A DNA stretch of 64,000 nucleotides from Lobosporangium transversale. Lineage: Eukaryota > Mortierellomycota > Mortierellomycetes > Mortierellales > Mortierellaceae. This document shows positions 33,806 through 44,893 of this stretch, piece by piece (position 1 is the stretch's first letter; every line of letters starts with the position of its first letter). Under the pieces are notes generated by a model. That model searched no databases and had not been told where the DNA came from. It was given only the letters and a program-made list of their open reading frames with translations. Made by a program: the position numbers and the translations under genes. Location of the stretch: contig NW_019028983.1 of the NCBI RefSeq assembly GCF_002105155.1, positions 124,001-188,000 of the forward strand, written 5' to 3'.

Positions 33806-36055
33806 TTACACTCTAGCAAAGAGTTTCTTGTCAGTCCTATACTTCAATACAAAGAGGATGATGGTTCCGACCGCCATCACAATACCTGCCCATAAAATGA
33901 CACCCAAGTAGTTGGTTTTATGTCCAATGGTATCCAGAATGGCTCCAGAGACTGGCGAACCAATCAAGGATCCAACAGCCATACCCGCATAGATGATCCC
34001 TGTCACTGTTGCCAGACGGCCTAAACCACAAATAGCAGCCGAAACAGAGACTGTTGAGGAGAGATAGGCACCGCAGCAAAGCCCGTACAAGACTGAGAAA
34101 AGGAACATCACCGCCTCGGAAGTGGCAAAAGTCCAAATTAATAACACCGTCAGTGTTGCAGCTAACGTGGAGATGCAGAGTGCATTGATAGGGCCAATTC
34201 TGTCAGAGACTAAGCCCATAACGATGCGACCCACAGCCGAGGCTCCGTTCATGAGTCCAACCATCAGAGCAGCATTCGATGAACTGACACCGTGCTGTTG
34301 GGCATATGCTAGAGGAAAGAAACAGGTGTAAAGTAAGCAAAATAGAAAATTCTACTTGAAAGTATCCTATCTATAACCAGGCTTATTTCACTTACAGTTG
34401 ATAAAATAGAAGGGGGTGAAGTAACCACTGACAACGAAAATACCTGCCACAAAAAGCAAACAGAAACGCGTGTCTTTCAGAATGGTAAAATCCACGAACT
34501 TTCGCTTAGTCTCTTGTTCACCCTTGCGATATCCAAAGCGCTTGATCCTCTTGGCGCGTTGACGACCAGACTCTAGTCTTGTCTTGAACAAGAAGCAGAC
34601 CGGGACCATAATGATCAGATGCGCAATAGCAAGCACAATCATAGTAAAGCGGAGTCCCTTTGAGTCCAGCAGTTTGCTCAAGAGAGGAGACATCCAAAGG
34701 CCTCCAATGCCACCACCACTAATGGCAATCCCTGTGACTAGACCGCGGTTGCGCGTGAACCATTGAGAAGGCAGTGAAAGGCCGGCGAAGTAGGTTAAAC
34801 TAGCGCCTGATCCATAAAGAAAGCCTTGTGTGATGTAAAGCTGCCACACATCCGTTGCAAAACCAGATGCAACGAGGGAGAGGGCCATAACGAGGACGCC
34901 TACGAGCGCTGCTTGTCTGTGGCCGAAATGATCCGAGATTGAGCCCGCAAATGGACCGACAATATCTAGAGCCATGACCGTTAAGGAGCCAATCCATGCG
35001 AGTTGAAACGTTGAGGCTACGCCATTGAACGTGTTTGTGAAATAATACGTCTACAACATCAGGACGAGAAAGATGATTCATGTTAGTAATGAGCTGAATA
35101 GGATACATGGGTGAACATCAATCAGATCAAGTAGGCAATTCAGATCTGAACCAAGTTATAGTATTAAAATTGTATTATAAAATATGTCGCAGTAAGGATC
35201 ATCAGAAACAAGAGCATGCTCAGCCCATTACAGAGGAATATGTAAATAAATATGCTGATATGTGGTTGCGAAACAAGGGTAAAATCTGATAATATGAAGG
35301 GCATGGCTCCTATCCAAACAAGGAGTGCATCACTGATGCGATAAAAAATTAAAAGTTTGGCTTTGGCGTGATGTGTGTATTAGTAAAAAAATGCGGGCGG
35401 GGAGAAAAAACTCTCCCACGCAGCAGTAATGGCTGGGGAGCTGCTTATTGTTTAACACACATGAGGTCGACAAAAGGCGCAAAAGAGTCATAAAACTCAA
35501 TCCGCCTTGCTAATGACCTTCTATGCGAAGAAGGAATCACCATTATGTCTGTGCCCATCTTTATTAGTGATAGAAGTGGATTGACACCATTAGAAGGTAC
35601 TGCAGGTGATACGATGCTTAATAATTTAAGTATTGTGAAGGAGTCAGGAAAGTAACATTCCAGATTTTCTCTTTTTCTGTATACAGACGACTTAATGCGA
35701 TATAGTTAAAAATCAACAAGCAAAAAAAAAAAAAAAAAAAAGATACCTGGAAAACTCCATAGATATTCATCGTGCCCATGCACATCATTTGAGTAATGAA
35801 TGCGGCAAAGACAATTGCCCATCCATAAGGAGGGCCATCGATCAATGTCGGAGGATCTTGCAGATCGGTCTCTACCGATGCATGTTCGATATCGAGATTG
35901 TCTTTAGAATCAAGGCCCGCTCGCTTGCTCTCTGCGACAGCCAACTCAGAATCATGATGAGCAACCGTTGATGAATGAGGCGCATGTGCATGCTCGGTTT
36001 TTTCATCTATTCGCTCTTCCTGTTTGGTGTGTAGAGTATTGGCAGGATCTGACAT
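33806..36055 (-). CDS. MFS transporter, monocarboxylate-transporter type (paralogue B)
   Basis: Three exons give 488 aa: 36055-35747, 35050-34396, 34308-33806. It aligns end to end with paralogue A: PPYGWAIVFAAFITQM, GSISDHFGHRQAALVG, LPSQWFTRNRGLVTGIAISG, VGLMNGASAVGRIVMGL, AAICGLGRLATVTGIIYAG and a shared C-terminus ending LFARV. Both introns sit at the same positions and phases as introns 1 and 3 of A. The positions of introns 2 and 4 of A fall inside uninterrupted codons here (after QWFTR and AAICGL). The N-tail of about 75 residues is charged and unlike that of A. The first intron is long (696 bp) and has a T run right after its donor in the gene's sense. Substrate unknown. Confidence 0.88.
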
Positions 36056-37039
36056 GACTTGGGATGTAATAATGTTGTATTTAAGAATGGCGAAATGTTT
36101 GTATTGCGGATGTAAAATATGTGAATTTTAAATATATACTGTGAGTATTCAGAAAATGATCATGCTATATGCCATGTGAACCAATGCAGAGGATGCAGAC
36201 TGATAACGGTCAATGAGAAATGCAAGATGACAAGGGTTGGGTATTGTATGTGTATTTGGTGGCAAAACAGCCGGATTACAAAATGGATAAATGGTAGTAC
36301 AAAGGCGGGTATAAATGCTTCCGTTGTAGTGTGGGAATGGTCGAAGGAGCAGAGCAGAAGTGTATGCAATGGAGAGGGAAGGAGAGAAAGAAGAAAAGAG
36401 AAGAGGAAGTAAAAAGAAAGCAGAAATAAAAAGAAAGGAAGAGAGGAAGAGAGGAAGAGAGGAAGAGAAGAGGAAGGACAATAGAATTTGAATCCCAGGC
36501 ACCTAAACGGCGACACATACATTCTTTGAAAAGGGATGACATGTCTTTTCAAAGAGAATGCACAGCGCCCAAAGTTAGTCTCGTACAATTTGTTCAAAGT
36601 CCGATATTCCTTACAATGACTGATTTGAATCAGTTGTTGATTTAAGCGCTTCGAATGGCCTTGTTTAATCAAACAGGCTCTTATTACTTATTATGTTTAA
36701 GCTGCAATTTTTTTGTACACTCCTTTGTATTTATTACGCAGTACATACTTCCATGGAATAGAGTTCATCTTCACTTCATTTCTTGAAATAACAACAGTGG
36801 GAGTAAGTCAGCCCGCTAAAGATTCAACTTCTGATTGAGACAAGGATGATCGTCTTACCTTTTGCACCCATCATCCACCTGAGCCTTATTGCTCAGCCAC
36901 AACCGGGCAAAATTTACTAAATTCTACAATGGGAACAAAATTTCAAATTCTTCTTTTGATACACATGCGTCAATAGAAATAATTGCGACCTTTAAAAGTG
37001 TTTTTACTGTTACTACTGTATTATTTTTGAGAACTAATA
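36056..37039. other. Upstream region of transporter B
   Basis: Promoter space of transporter B plus the 3' spacer of the next minus-strand gene. It contains a purine-rich block (36360-36480) with an octamer repeat. Frames across that block are low-complexity artefacts. No gene seen. Confidence 0.5.
36437..36468. repeat. Tandem repeat, four copies of ggaagaga
   Basis: Four perfect adjacent copies of an 8-bp unit within a purine-rich strand segment, about 390 bp upstream of the start codon of transporter B. Confidence 0.9.
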
Positions 37040-38585
37040 TCACCCTCGAAAAGTCAATAGATGAAGATCCAAATCCTGCCACCCACCGCCCACACGCACC
37101 ATTATTTTCCTATTCCGTCCTGCTACGGATCCTATGGATGAGCCCAGCGCATTAAATGAGCTCGCCCTTGTACGCGTAGACCGACTTGCCACTGGCTCCG
37201 GCTTTCGTGGCGTTTTTACGATGGGCAATGGATTTGGAAGAGGAGGAGGAAGAAGATTAGAAGCATCACGCGACCTCGAACGTTGCGATGTAGATGGTCG
37301 CAGTAGCTGCTGGTTCGGTTGCTGTTGCTGTCGTATAATGGCCTCCTCAACTCCATTGAAGCTTCCTCCACCTATAATATTTGAATCTCCTGCTCCTGTA
37401 GCCGAACGTCCACGCTCCATCAAACGACAAAGGACTGTTTTCCCACCAACAGCAACGATTTTTCCGGGTCCTCGTTCTTCCATCCTACCTCCAAAGTAAT
37501 ATTTACCTTCGCCTAACCGTCGAACTTGAATAGATATTGGGTTTGCGTTCAAAACCCGCGCAAATTCTTCATCAAGTTCATCACCGCGAACCGCAATATA
37601 GGGTTTGATTCCTTGTGGAAAATCCAATGGATCAAGTTTCCTCGGCCGTAACTGTTGCTGTTGCTCCTCTCTTTGCTGTAGTTGAGAAGGCACCGGGGAA
37701 CTGGATGAATCAACAGAGCCGAAAAGGGGCACCGCACAAACCTCGAGTCTCATGCTGGGTGTCGACTCTGTTATAAGTTCGGGCGCAGGTGGTCCATGAA
37801 GCGATGACATACCATTGCCTTCAATTATCTTCGTCTCTTTCGACGTCGACAGCATCAATTGATTACCCAGAGAGGGGCGCCTATGACGCTGTTTCGAATC
37901 AGAATCACTTCGGAATCCCATTTGACTTACACTACGAGCAGGTCGAGCGCTCGTCCGACTTCGCTGAGAAGCCGGGGGTGAGAGTGCTCGTCCTTTTCGA
38001 TGAGTTGAGGGTAAGGATGAATCCGAAGAATTCAGAACTGAAGTAGGCTCTGTACGACCGGTACTACTATATGGAATCGGACTGCTTGATCGTCGTGGTG
38101 GTGGTGCTCTTACGCTCAAGGAGCTTTGCTGTGACCTTGGCGAACCATTTGCAATCACGGGGGGCGGGAATTTGGACTGAGTCTTTCTTCCGCCAGCACC
38201 CGAAGTATTAGCATTAGCTCTCGGTGATGGCGATGTTGCTCTAGACTGATAGATTCCAGTGGATATTTTACTTGTACTTCCTGCAGGTGAGAATATTGGC
38301 TTTGACTGAGAAGATGGTCTATTAAGTGAAGGCGCACAAGAAGCGCTTCGGGCCCTAGATGCTGTAGACACTGAGCGAGAAGGCATTTCAGGAGAAGGGC
38401 TTACAGCACGGTCTTGTCGAGTGGATGAAACTGAGCGTGGAGTATATGTAGATGCAGGAGAGGGAGTGTATGGGATCCCAGGGATGGAAGGAGAGGTTGT
38501 CTTCGTGCTAAATTATATTAAGATAACCTGCGTTAAAGAACAGTGAATCCATAAAACAGGAAAACTATGGACAAAGATTCCCAGA

Positions 38586-38619
<34 letters not shown>

Positions 38620-40540
38620 TTGGACACCAAGGACGAAGTTTATCAGATGTGGCTCTTGAAGGTGAACGAGAAGGACTGCGACTAAAGGATCTCCGACTAC
38701 CAAACATGCTTGGCGATAACATCGATGATTGACTTGCTACAGATGGTGTTGGCGACCAAGGACGCTGACGTGGCTGGCCACTGGGCGGTGATCTATTTCT
38801 GGTCCTGGAAGTTGGCTCAGATGATTCAGCTGACGACCGGGACGGTACTGGTGATGGAAAGGGTTGTCGCCCACGTTGTGGTTCTTGGTCCTGAGGAGAC
38901 GGCTCGAACAGGACTGGCGGCCCAGGGGACTTCAATTCTGACTGTATCTGTGATTGTCTCATAGCAAAAAGTGGTTTTTCTGGCAGCTGAGCTGGTGGGG
39001 TTACAATATGTGACGATGGAATGGATGCATCCAGCTGATCTAGCATCGCCTCAATCCCATCTAGGTCCAGTTCAACTAAGTCAAGACTGCCTTGCAGCTT
39101 TTCCCATTTGGCCTTCATGTCCTTATGCTTTTGAATCGCATCGGCATTTTTTGTTGCACGATTCTGGATCCCATTCTCCAACATGTTGAGCATCTTAGTT
39201 ACAGCAGGGGCATAATACTTGTGCTTGGATTCAAAGCTCTTGAAGATTGTGTAGAGGTGATCGCGATCGATAGGAGCTGTGGGGACAACCTCATCCTTGA
39301 CCATAACTTTAATCTGATCCACTAAACCTTTGCAATGAACTATTGCTCGATCTAAGGATTCCATCATCGATTCAACCTGCCCTGCTACTTGTCCAAAAAC
39401 TGCTAACCATCGCTCTTCTTTAATCTCATCACCAATTTTTTCCCTGCGTGTCTTCGCATCATCCCATAGGCGAAGCAATTCATCGTATTGATCCTGTAAC
39501 TCATCACATTTGAAGTCTAATGAAGGAAGCCTTTCGACCTGCATTGTCAATCTCTCAACTCGGGGCTTTAATGCCTCGATACGACTATCAATACCCGCTA
39601 ACACTTCTGTATTACGGTTTTTCTCTTTAGAGGTATCAGTATTCATAGTTGTATCAGTTGAATGAGTTGATATAGAATTTGACAGACTGGATGATGTTTT
39701 CCCATGCTCTGAACCAACAGCTTCAGAGGTTTGGCGCGACCTCTCTTCTTGAAGCTTGTCAGTTACTAATCCAATCTGCTCAATTTCCACCAGTATATCC
39801 TCCATATGTGTTAAAATTTCTCGTCGGGTCTGAGCTATGGCAAAGATGCCCCTAATCTCATCTAACATCGCCTTGAGAGAAAGCCAACTCGAGTGAATGG
39901 CTTTTACGATTTGCTGCAATTCTTCTGTTGAAAGTAAGGGTCCCTTTGATTCTGCTGATTCATCCGTGTTGGACTGATCCTGGTCTGCATGAGAATCAAG
40001 CTTTGATCCGACTTTACTATTGAGTTCCAACATCATCTCAACGTTTGGATAAAACCGGCTTGTGATCATCTCAATTTCATTCACATCCTGCTTATAGGCC
40101 TTGACGCCATCCTGCTTCACTTCAACTTCTAGGCCGAACAAAGCTGACTTTGCTGCCTCAAGCCATGCCTCTATCTCAGTTGTTGCTTTTCGGATTCTGT
40201 CGCAAAGAATTCTGATCGGGATGTTATTGTACGAGGAGAGGGTATGGTATAATTCATTGTAAGGGACCGGTAAACTTTTCAGATCCTCGAGCTGTGAGTG
40301 AAACTGTGAAGATCCCGAGGTCACATTTGGACTATTCTCCGTGTGGCATTCTGTTGGTGTGACATGAGGGTTGATAGGAATCTACAAATGAGCGAAAATA
40401 AAAAAAGAATATGCATGGTGAGCACCAAGAGCAAATAGCCTCTAGCATTATGGCCCCCCACATGAAGGTATTGGTCTTTACAGCTGAGATGGTAGTGAAA
40501 CTACAGGCAAAAAAAAAAAGATACTACCTACATTTTGCAT
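37040..40540 (-). CDS. Kar9-like / GAS2 (GAR)-domain cytoskeletal linker
   Basis: Likely microtubule-associated protein. Three exons give 1079 aa: 40540-40532 (Met-Gln-Asn only), 40381-38619, 38507-37040. The start is inferred: the large frame has no ATG near its 5' end, but ATGCAAAAT with a GTAGGT donor joins in phase to the acceptor at 40382-40383. Residues about 20-450 are helical and spectrin- or Kar9-like (LYHTLSSYNNIPIRILCDRI, EIEMITSRFYPNVEMML). A Ser/Pro/Arg-rich middle resembles EB1-tracking regions (SPSRSPSR). The C-terminus holds a GAR domain in two halves: VRRLGEGKYYFGG with KTVLCRL, then about 100 disordered residues, then KIMVRVGGGWQDLDLHLL. GAR domains bind microtubules. The Kar9-type assignment of the N-half is less certain than the GAR domain. 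Confidence 0.78.
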
Positions 40541-41652
40541 TGGATGTTCAAGGAGGTAACTATTGAGATGATGCAGCGGGTAATGTCTATAGGAGAAATA
40601 AGGCAGGATAGCACAAGTTAGCGACGAATGAAGCCTAAGCAGAATAAAAAAGTATGGTCATTCTTGGCGCTAACGTTGCTGACAATATAAGCGCCGTTGT
40701 GATGATGATAATGTAGTTGTTTTCGTCATTTCTGTCCCAGATCATTTAACTTCTGCTACAAGGTAGAAATCCAGAGCTTGATACAAAAGTGCAAAAGAAT
40801 GGTGATCAAAAGAGCCTCTCTATTAATCCCTATCTATGATCGCCTCAATACCGATGAATGACCAAAAGCTATCCATTTTGAAATCGTATCGCGTAATCCG
40901 CGGCCAGCTGGATGCCTCCTTTTAGGTGTCCATGGGGACTGTATCAGCATATCAGAAGACGACTTGTTTGTCAGTTACTTTGTGGCGTCTAGTTTCCTAT
41001 TTCCATCATAACAGAAGAAGGAAGAATGCAGCTGTATACGGCGAAACAAAGATTGCCCTTTCCTTTGCAGGTATAATGTGGAAGGCTGTGAGCAATGGAT
41101 CGAAGAGCCGATAGATCTCCAAGCAAAAGTGTATATGAAGCGCACAGGAAAAAGGTCCTCCGACATTAAATACTAAACACGGCTATTGGTTGTACACAAC
41201 TTCTCACACTTCTTATCCTCTAGTGTTCCTTCATGGGAACTATCTTCAGCTATGGTGCAATCCTTTCAGCATCACGATTCCAGCTTCACTTCTGACATTC
41301 CTTCTGCCACCCATGTAATTAAGCCGAGCTTCCAATATTCGATTTCCAGAGAATAGCGATATATCGCCATGAGAACTGATGAATTGTTACAATACAACTA
41401 GATTTAATATAATTAATGGTAATCATACCCGTAGCTTTTTTATAATCAGAAAGTTTACTGCGCTGAGGTGAAGTGATACAAGGAGATTGATGTTGGAGGA
41501 CGTCAGGGAAAAAATATATGATGTGTGTGTGCAAAGACCTTTATGCACGATTTGAAATGAAGTTAGGATTATATTATTGGATTAATTACTAAACGATGAC
41601 CAGCATCAAGATTATTTTTAGGTCAAAAGTCAAAAGGGTTAAGAGCGAAGAA

Positions 41653-41692
41653 GGAAATGAGGAAATGAGGAAATGAGAAAATGAGGAAATGA
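41653..41692. repeat. Tandem repeat, five copies of an 8-bp unit (ggaaatga)
   Basis: Octamers at 41653, 41661, 41669, 41677 and 41685; the fourth is gaaaatga and the others are identical. It is the third 8-bp tandem array in this window. Confidence 0.9.
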
Positions 41693-44600
41693 GAATAGCA
41701 ATAATAGAAGTGAGGGCGAAAGGGAGACAGAGAAATGTTCAGCAGCCTAACTCCTTTTCGATTGTCCTAATGGACATGATACGTCGCTCTATACTCTTGG
41801 CTGCATAGCAAAAAATAAATAGGAGTAGCTTGTTCATTTATTAAGAGCTCGAGAGCTTTTTAATAATAGCAATAGGTCACAGGCATTGGTGCTTTTTAAT
41901 CCAAATCTCCGCCCTGAAAGTCATTGACGAAAAGAAGTTTTGTGATGCTTAGATTGTGCCTGCTTCAAAAGTGCAGAACAAGGGTTTCCGTGATTTTTGG
42001 TGTTTTACAGCAGGTTCGGCCCTAATGCATTTTGCCCCGCCATTTCTGTGGATTATTTATTCCAATAGGAATGGAGATAGATTTGCTTCATAAAACAACA
42101 GAAAATAAAAAAGGCGAGAGTTGCAAGACTTCAAAATCGATAGAGGCATTTTTTGTGCATATTTTGTCCTAGCTGGCCCCTTACTTGAACGATCAGAGCT
42201 TCGACATCCATGTCCGTGACGGCGCTTGCGGCGTAAAGAAAAGTTAGACAATTTACTACTTGTTTGCGGTTGGTTATTTAAACCATTTATCAAGGAAAGA
42301 GAAGAATAAAGAATGATAGGAAAGTGAAAAAAAGTAAAAATTATTTCTCTCGGAGAGAGTCCAAATCTCCGTAGAATTGGCCACGCGAGCAGACAAACTT
42401 TGTATTCACAGCCACGACATGGTTCTCATGAGTAAGCAATAAGATGAGGATACAACGGAGTGGCAAGCATTGCCTCACGAGAAAGAGAACTCTAAAAACA
42501 GATCGAGTCATCGTATGGATACAACAGACAGACAAGCGGCTCTTATCGGAAGACAAGCACGTGTGCAGTTCGATTTGATAGGTATTTTCAGGGACAATAA
42601 ACTTTAAAAAAAACACCCCAAGTCATATTCATTCTTAAGCAAGAAGCTTAATTATATATAATATTTCAGCCACCATTATTGGATTATAACATGAAAGATG
42701 TTGTTCATCTGGTAATGACTGATCGTGTATGCGGGTAATTTAGACCCTTTTTATGCTTTTGTAGACCCGAACTAATTCATATGATTCTCCCTCTATATAT
42801 ACTGAAGACAATATGACCTAATGTGTATATGACTATGTTTAAAGGTGCCCTGGCAACAGCTCCTTGCAACAAAACGAAGGATTAATTAAAGTGCGTCGTA
42901 TATTTTTTCATCTTGTTATCTAGTTTATGGTGTTCGTCAAAAGATCTGATCAAAAGTCATACAACGCCAAACGCGTGTTTAGCGCTCAATAGGTCTAACC
43001 ACGCGTCCTCGGTTTGATTTTCCCCCTCATTATCCCTTCCTTACCCTTCCTCTTCAAAAGCATTCAATTTCCTCCTTCTCTTCAATCCCTCATCACTCAC
43101 GAAATAGATCCGCAGATTACCAATATAAAAACGAGATATCATGCTGTGCAACTCAAGCACCAGAGCCGTGACTCAGGCTGCTAACCATCTCTCTCTATTT
43201 TGTTTTTGTATACGTGCTAGTCATCTTCAAGCTCTTTATCTTTGAGGCTAAAAAAAAAAAATTGACAACCAATATTTCTATTGGAGCATTCTCAAGTGGG
43301 CAGTCTGACACCCAAGAATACTCGCCTTCATAAAGAAGGAGAAGAATACTCTGCTGCTACATCAATACCTAGAGAAGACACAGCACCAACATGATCGAGA
43401 ACAAAAGCATCAATCAGTCCTCAGATATTGTTTTAATTTTCTCAGAATGGAAATTGACAAATGCGGGGTCAGGAAAAGTGAACAAACCATGATAAGGGCT
43501 CCTAAACCTTTGTCTTATATCCTTGGTCACATTAACACAACAGGAGCAAGGTCTCTTATTGTTCAGGCATGGGAACGCTCTCTCTTATAGCCAGTCAGTC
43601 CCTGTCTCGAACCAATTAACATTTGCCATCCTATCCACTCTATCATTACTGTTCAGGAGCGATGCTTGAAGCATTTTACAGGGAGGATCGTGAATAGGAC
43701 AGGATCAGGAAGACAACGCTGCGCTCCAAGGCATACTCCCTCATTTTGCAACAACTTCACAAACCCGCGAGAAAAAAAAAAAAAAAAAAAAAAAAGTTTT
43801 CCGGCCAAACAGACACCATTCCTTTTGACATTGATTCGCAGCTCCTGCAGACTAGATTCAGACAGCAGGATAAGGTAGAAAAAAAAGGAGGACAAAAAAA
43901 AAATCAAGCACCAATCTCATACTTCAAAAGTGAGGGCCAAGGGGCAGAGCACACAGGGGTCAATCGGACAATTGGAAGACTGACTAAATCAAAGCGAGAA
44001 AACTGGGAAAGACATCCCGACAAGACACAGTCGCATGCAGAGGTGTTGGTCAGATAGTCTCTGTCTCAGAAGGTCAGGGAGCTACAATGATTGAAGTGAA
44101 AAGATATCAGGATTCCTTTACATCTGTTTCCATTTCTGGACAGACATGCGCTATTGAAAGCGTTACTCGAAGGAGGGTTAGAAGGAAAAGATCGAAAGAG
44201 TAGGCTTGGTGTATGTTTTGTCAGAAATGTTCCAATGGAGCAACCTAGACCAAGAAAATAAGAACAGACTTTATTTTCTTTCGGCGTATTGCCCCGGTGT
44301 GTGTTTGTAAAGCCCGGTCACCGATGATTTCCATCATCCAGTCCGTTTTTGAATGGATCAGTCCGGAGGAGTCAGGACCAAAAGAATGAAACCCAAATTA
44401 AACAAATATTTAAAATAAAATACAATTGAAATAAAATCCGATATCAAAAGAAAGACATGATAACAAATAAAAACCCCCCCGCAAAGAGTCAACGCAAACA
44501 TAAAATGTTGTGACTGTTTGCGGGCATAATTAAAGCTTAGCGCATCCATCTCTGGTTACTTTTGACCTTGTTCACTCATTAGACTTACTTTTTTCCTATT

Positions 44601-44694
44601 CTATTGTATTTATCACATTCATAGACGGATTTTTTATTGTATTTTATTTTTATCGTCCTTTTATCATTATCAGCCCGTCCATATAAAAACCGTC

Positions 44695-44890
44695 ATCACC
44701 ATCGTCATCTTTCCCTTTCTCTCCCTTTCTTTCCTCCGTTTCGCTCTTCTCTATCCTTATTCTTTTTCTCTTCCTCCTCTTTTCCTTCCTTTCTGCTCCT
44801 ATTCTCTTTGCCTTCTGTCCATCCCTTCCTATCCTCTGTTGACTTATTCAACCAATCCCCTTTATCTGTATATATATCCTCCAATAGTAA
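44695..44890 (+). promoter_or_regulatory. Pyrimidine-rich leader of glutamine synthetase gene
   Basis: Nearly 200 bp of C/T-rich sequence on the coding strand leads to tatatatcc and then the start context aaaccATGGC. CT-rich tracts just upstream of the start are common in strongly expressed fungal genes. The transcription start cannot be fixed from the sequence. Confidence 0.5.
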
Positions 44891-44893
44891 ACC

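Larger units (their letters stand above)
40541..44893. other. 4.3-kb gene-poor region
   Basis: Between the divergent GAS2-domain gene (-) and glutamine synthetase (+). It contains an octamer repeat (41653-41692) and a CT-rich stretch at 43019-43100 followed by a short frame from the ATG at 43141 (34 codons). An ATG-less open frame spans about 43309-43589, and a run of about 25 A lies near 43771-43795. None shows family likeness. The last 200 bp are the pyrimidine-rich leader of the glutamine synthetase gene. I see no supported coding gene. Confidence 0.5.

Noticed and set aside
36437-36468. Short direct repeats as a CRISPR array
   Set aside because: The units are 8 bp with no spacers and the genome is eukaryotic.
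36149-36672. Leu/Phe/Ser-rich minus-strand frames suggesting a membrane protein
   Set aside because: They result from the purine-rich repeat block (36360-36480) being read in several frames; there is no conserved sequence.
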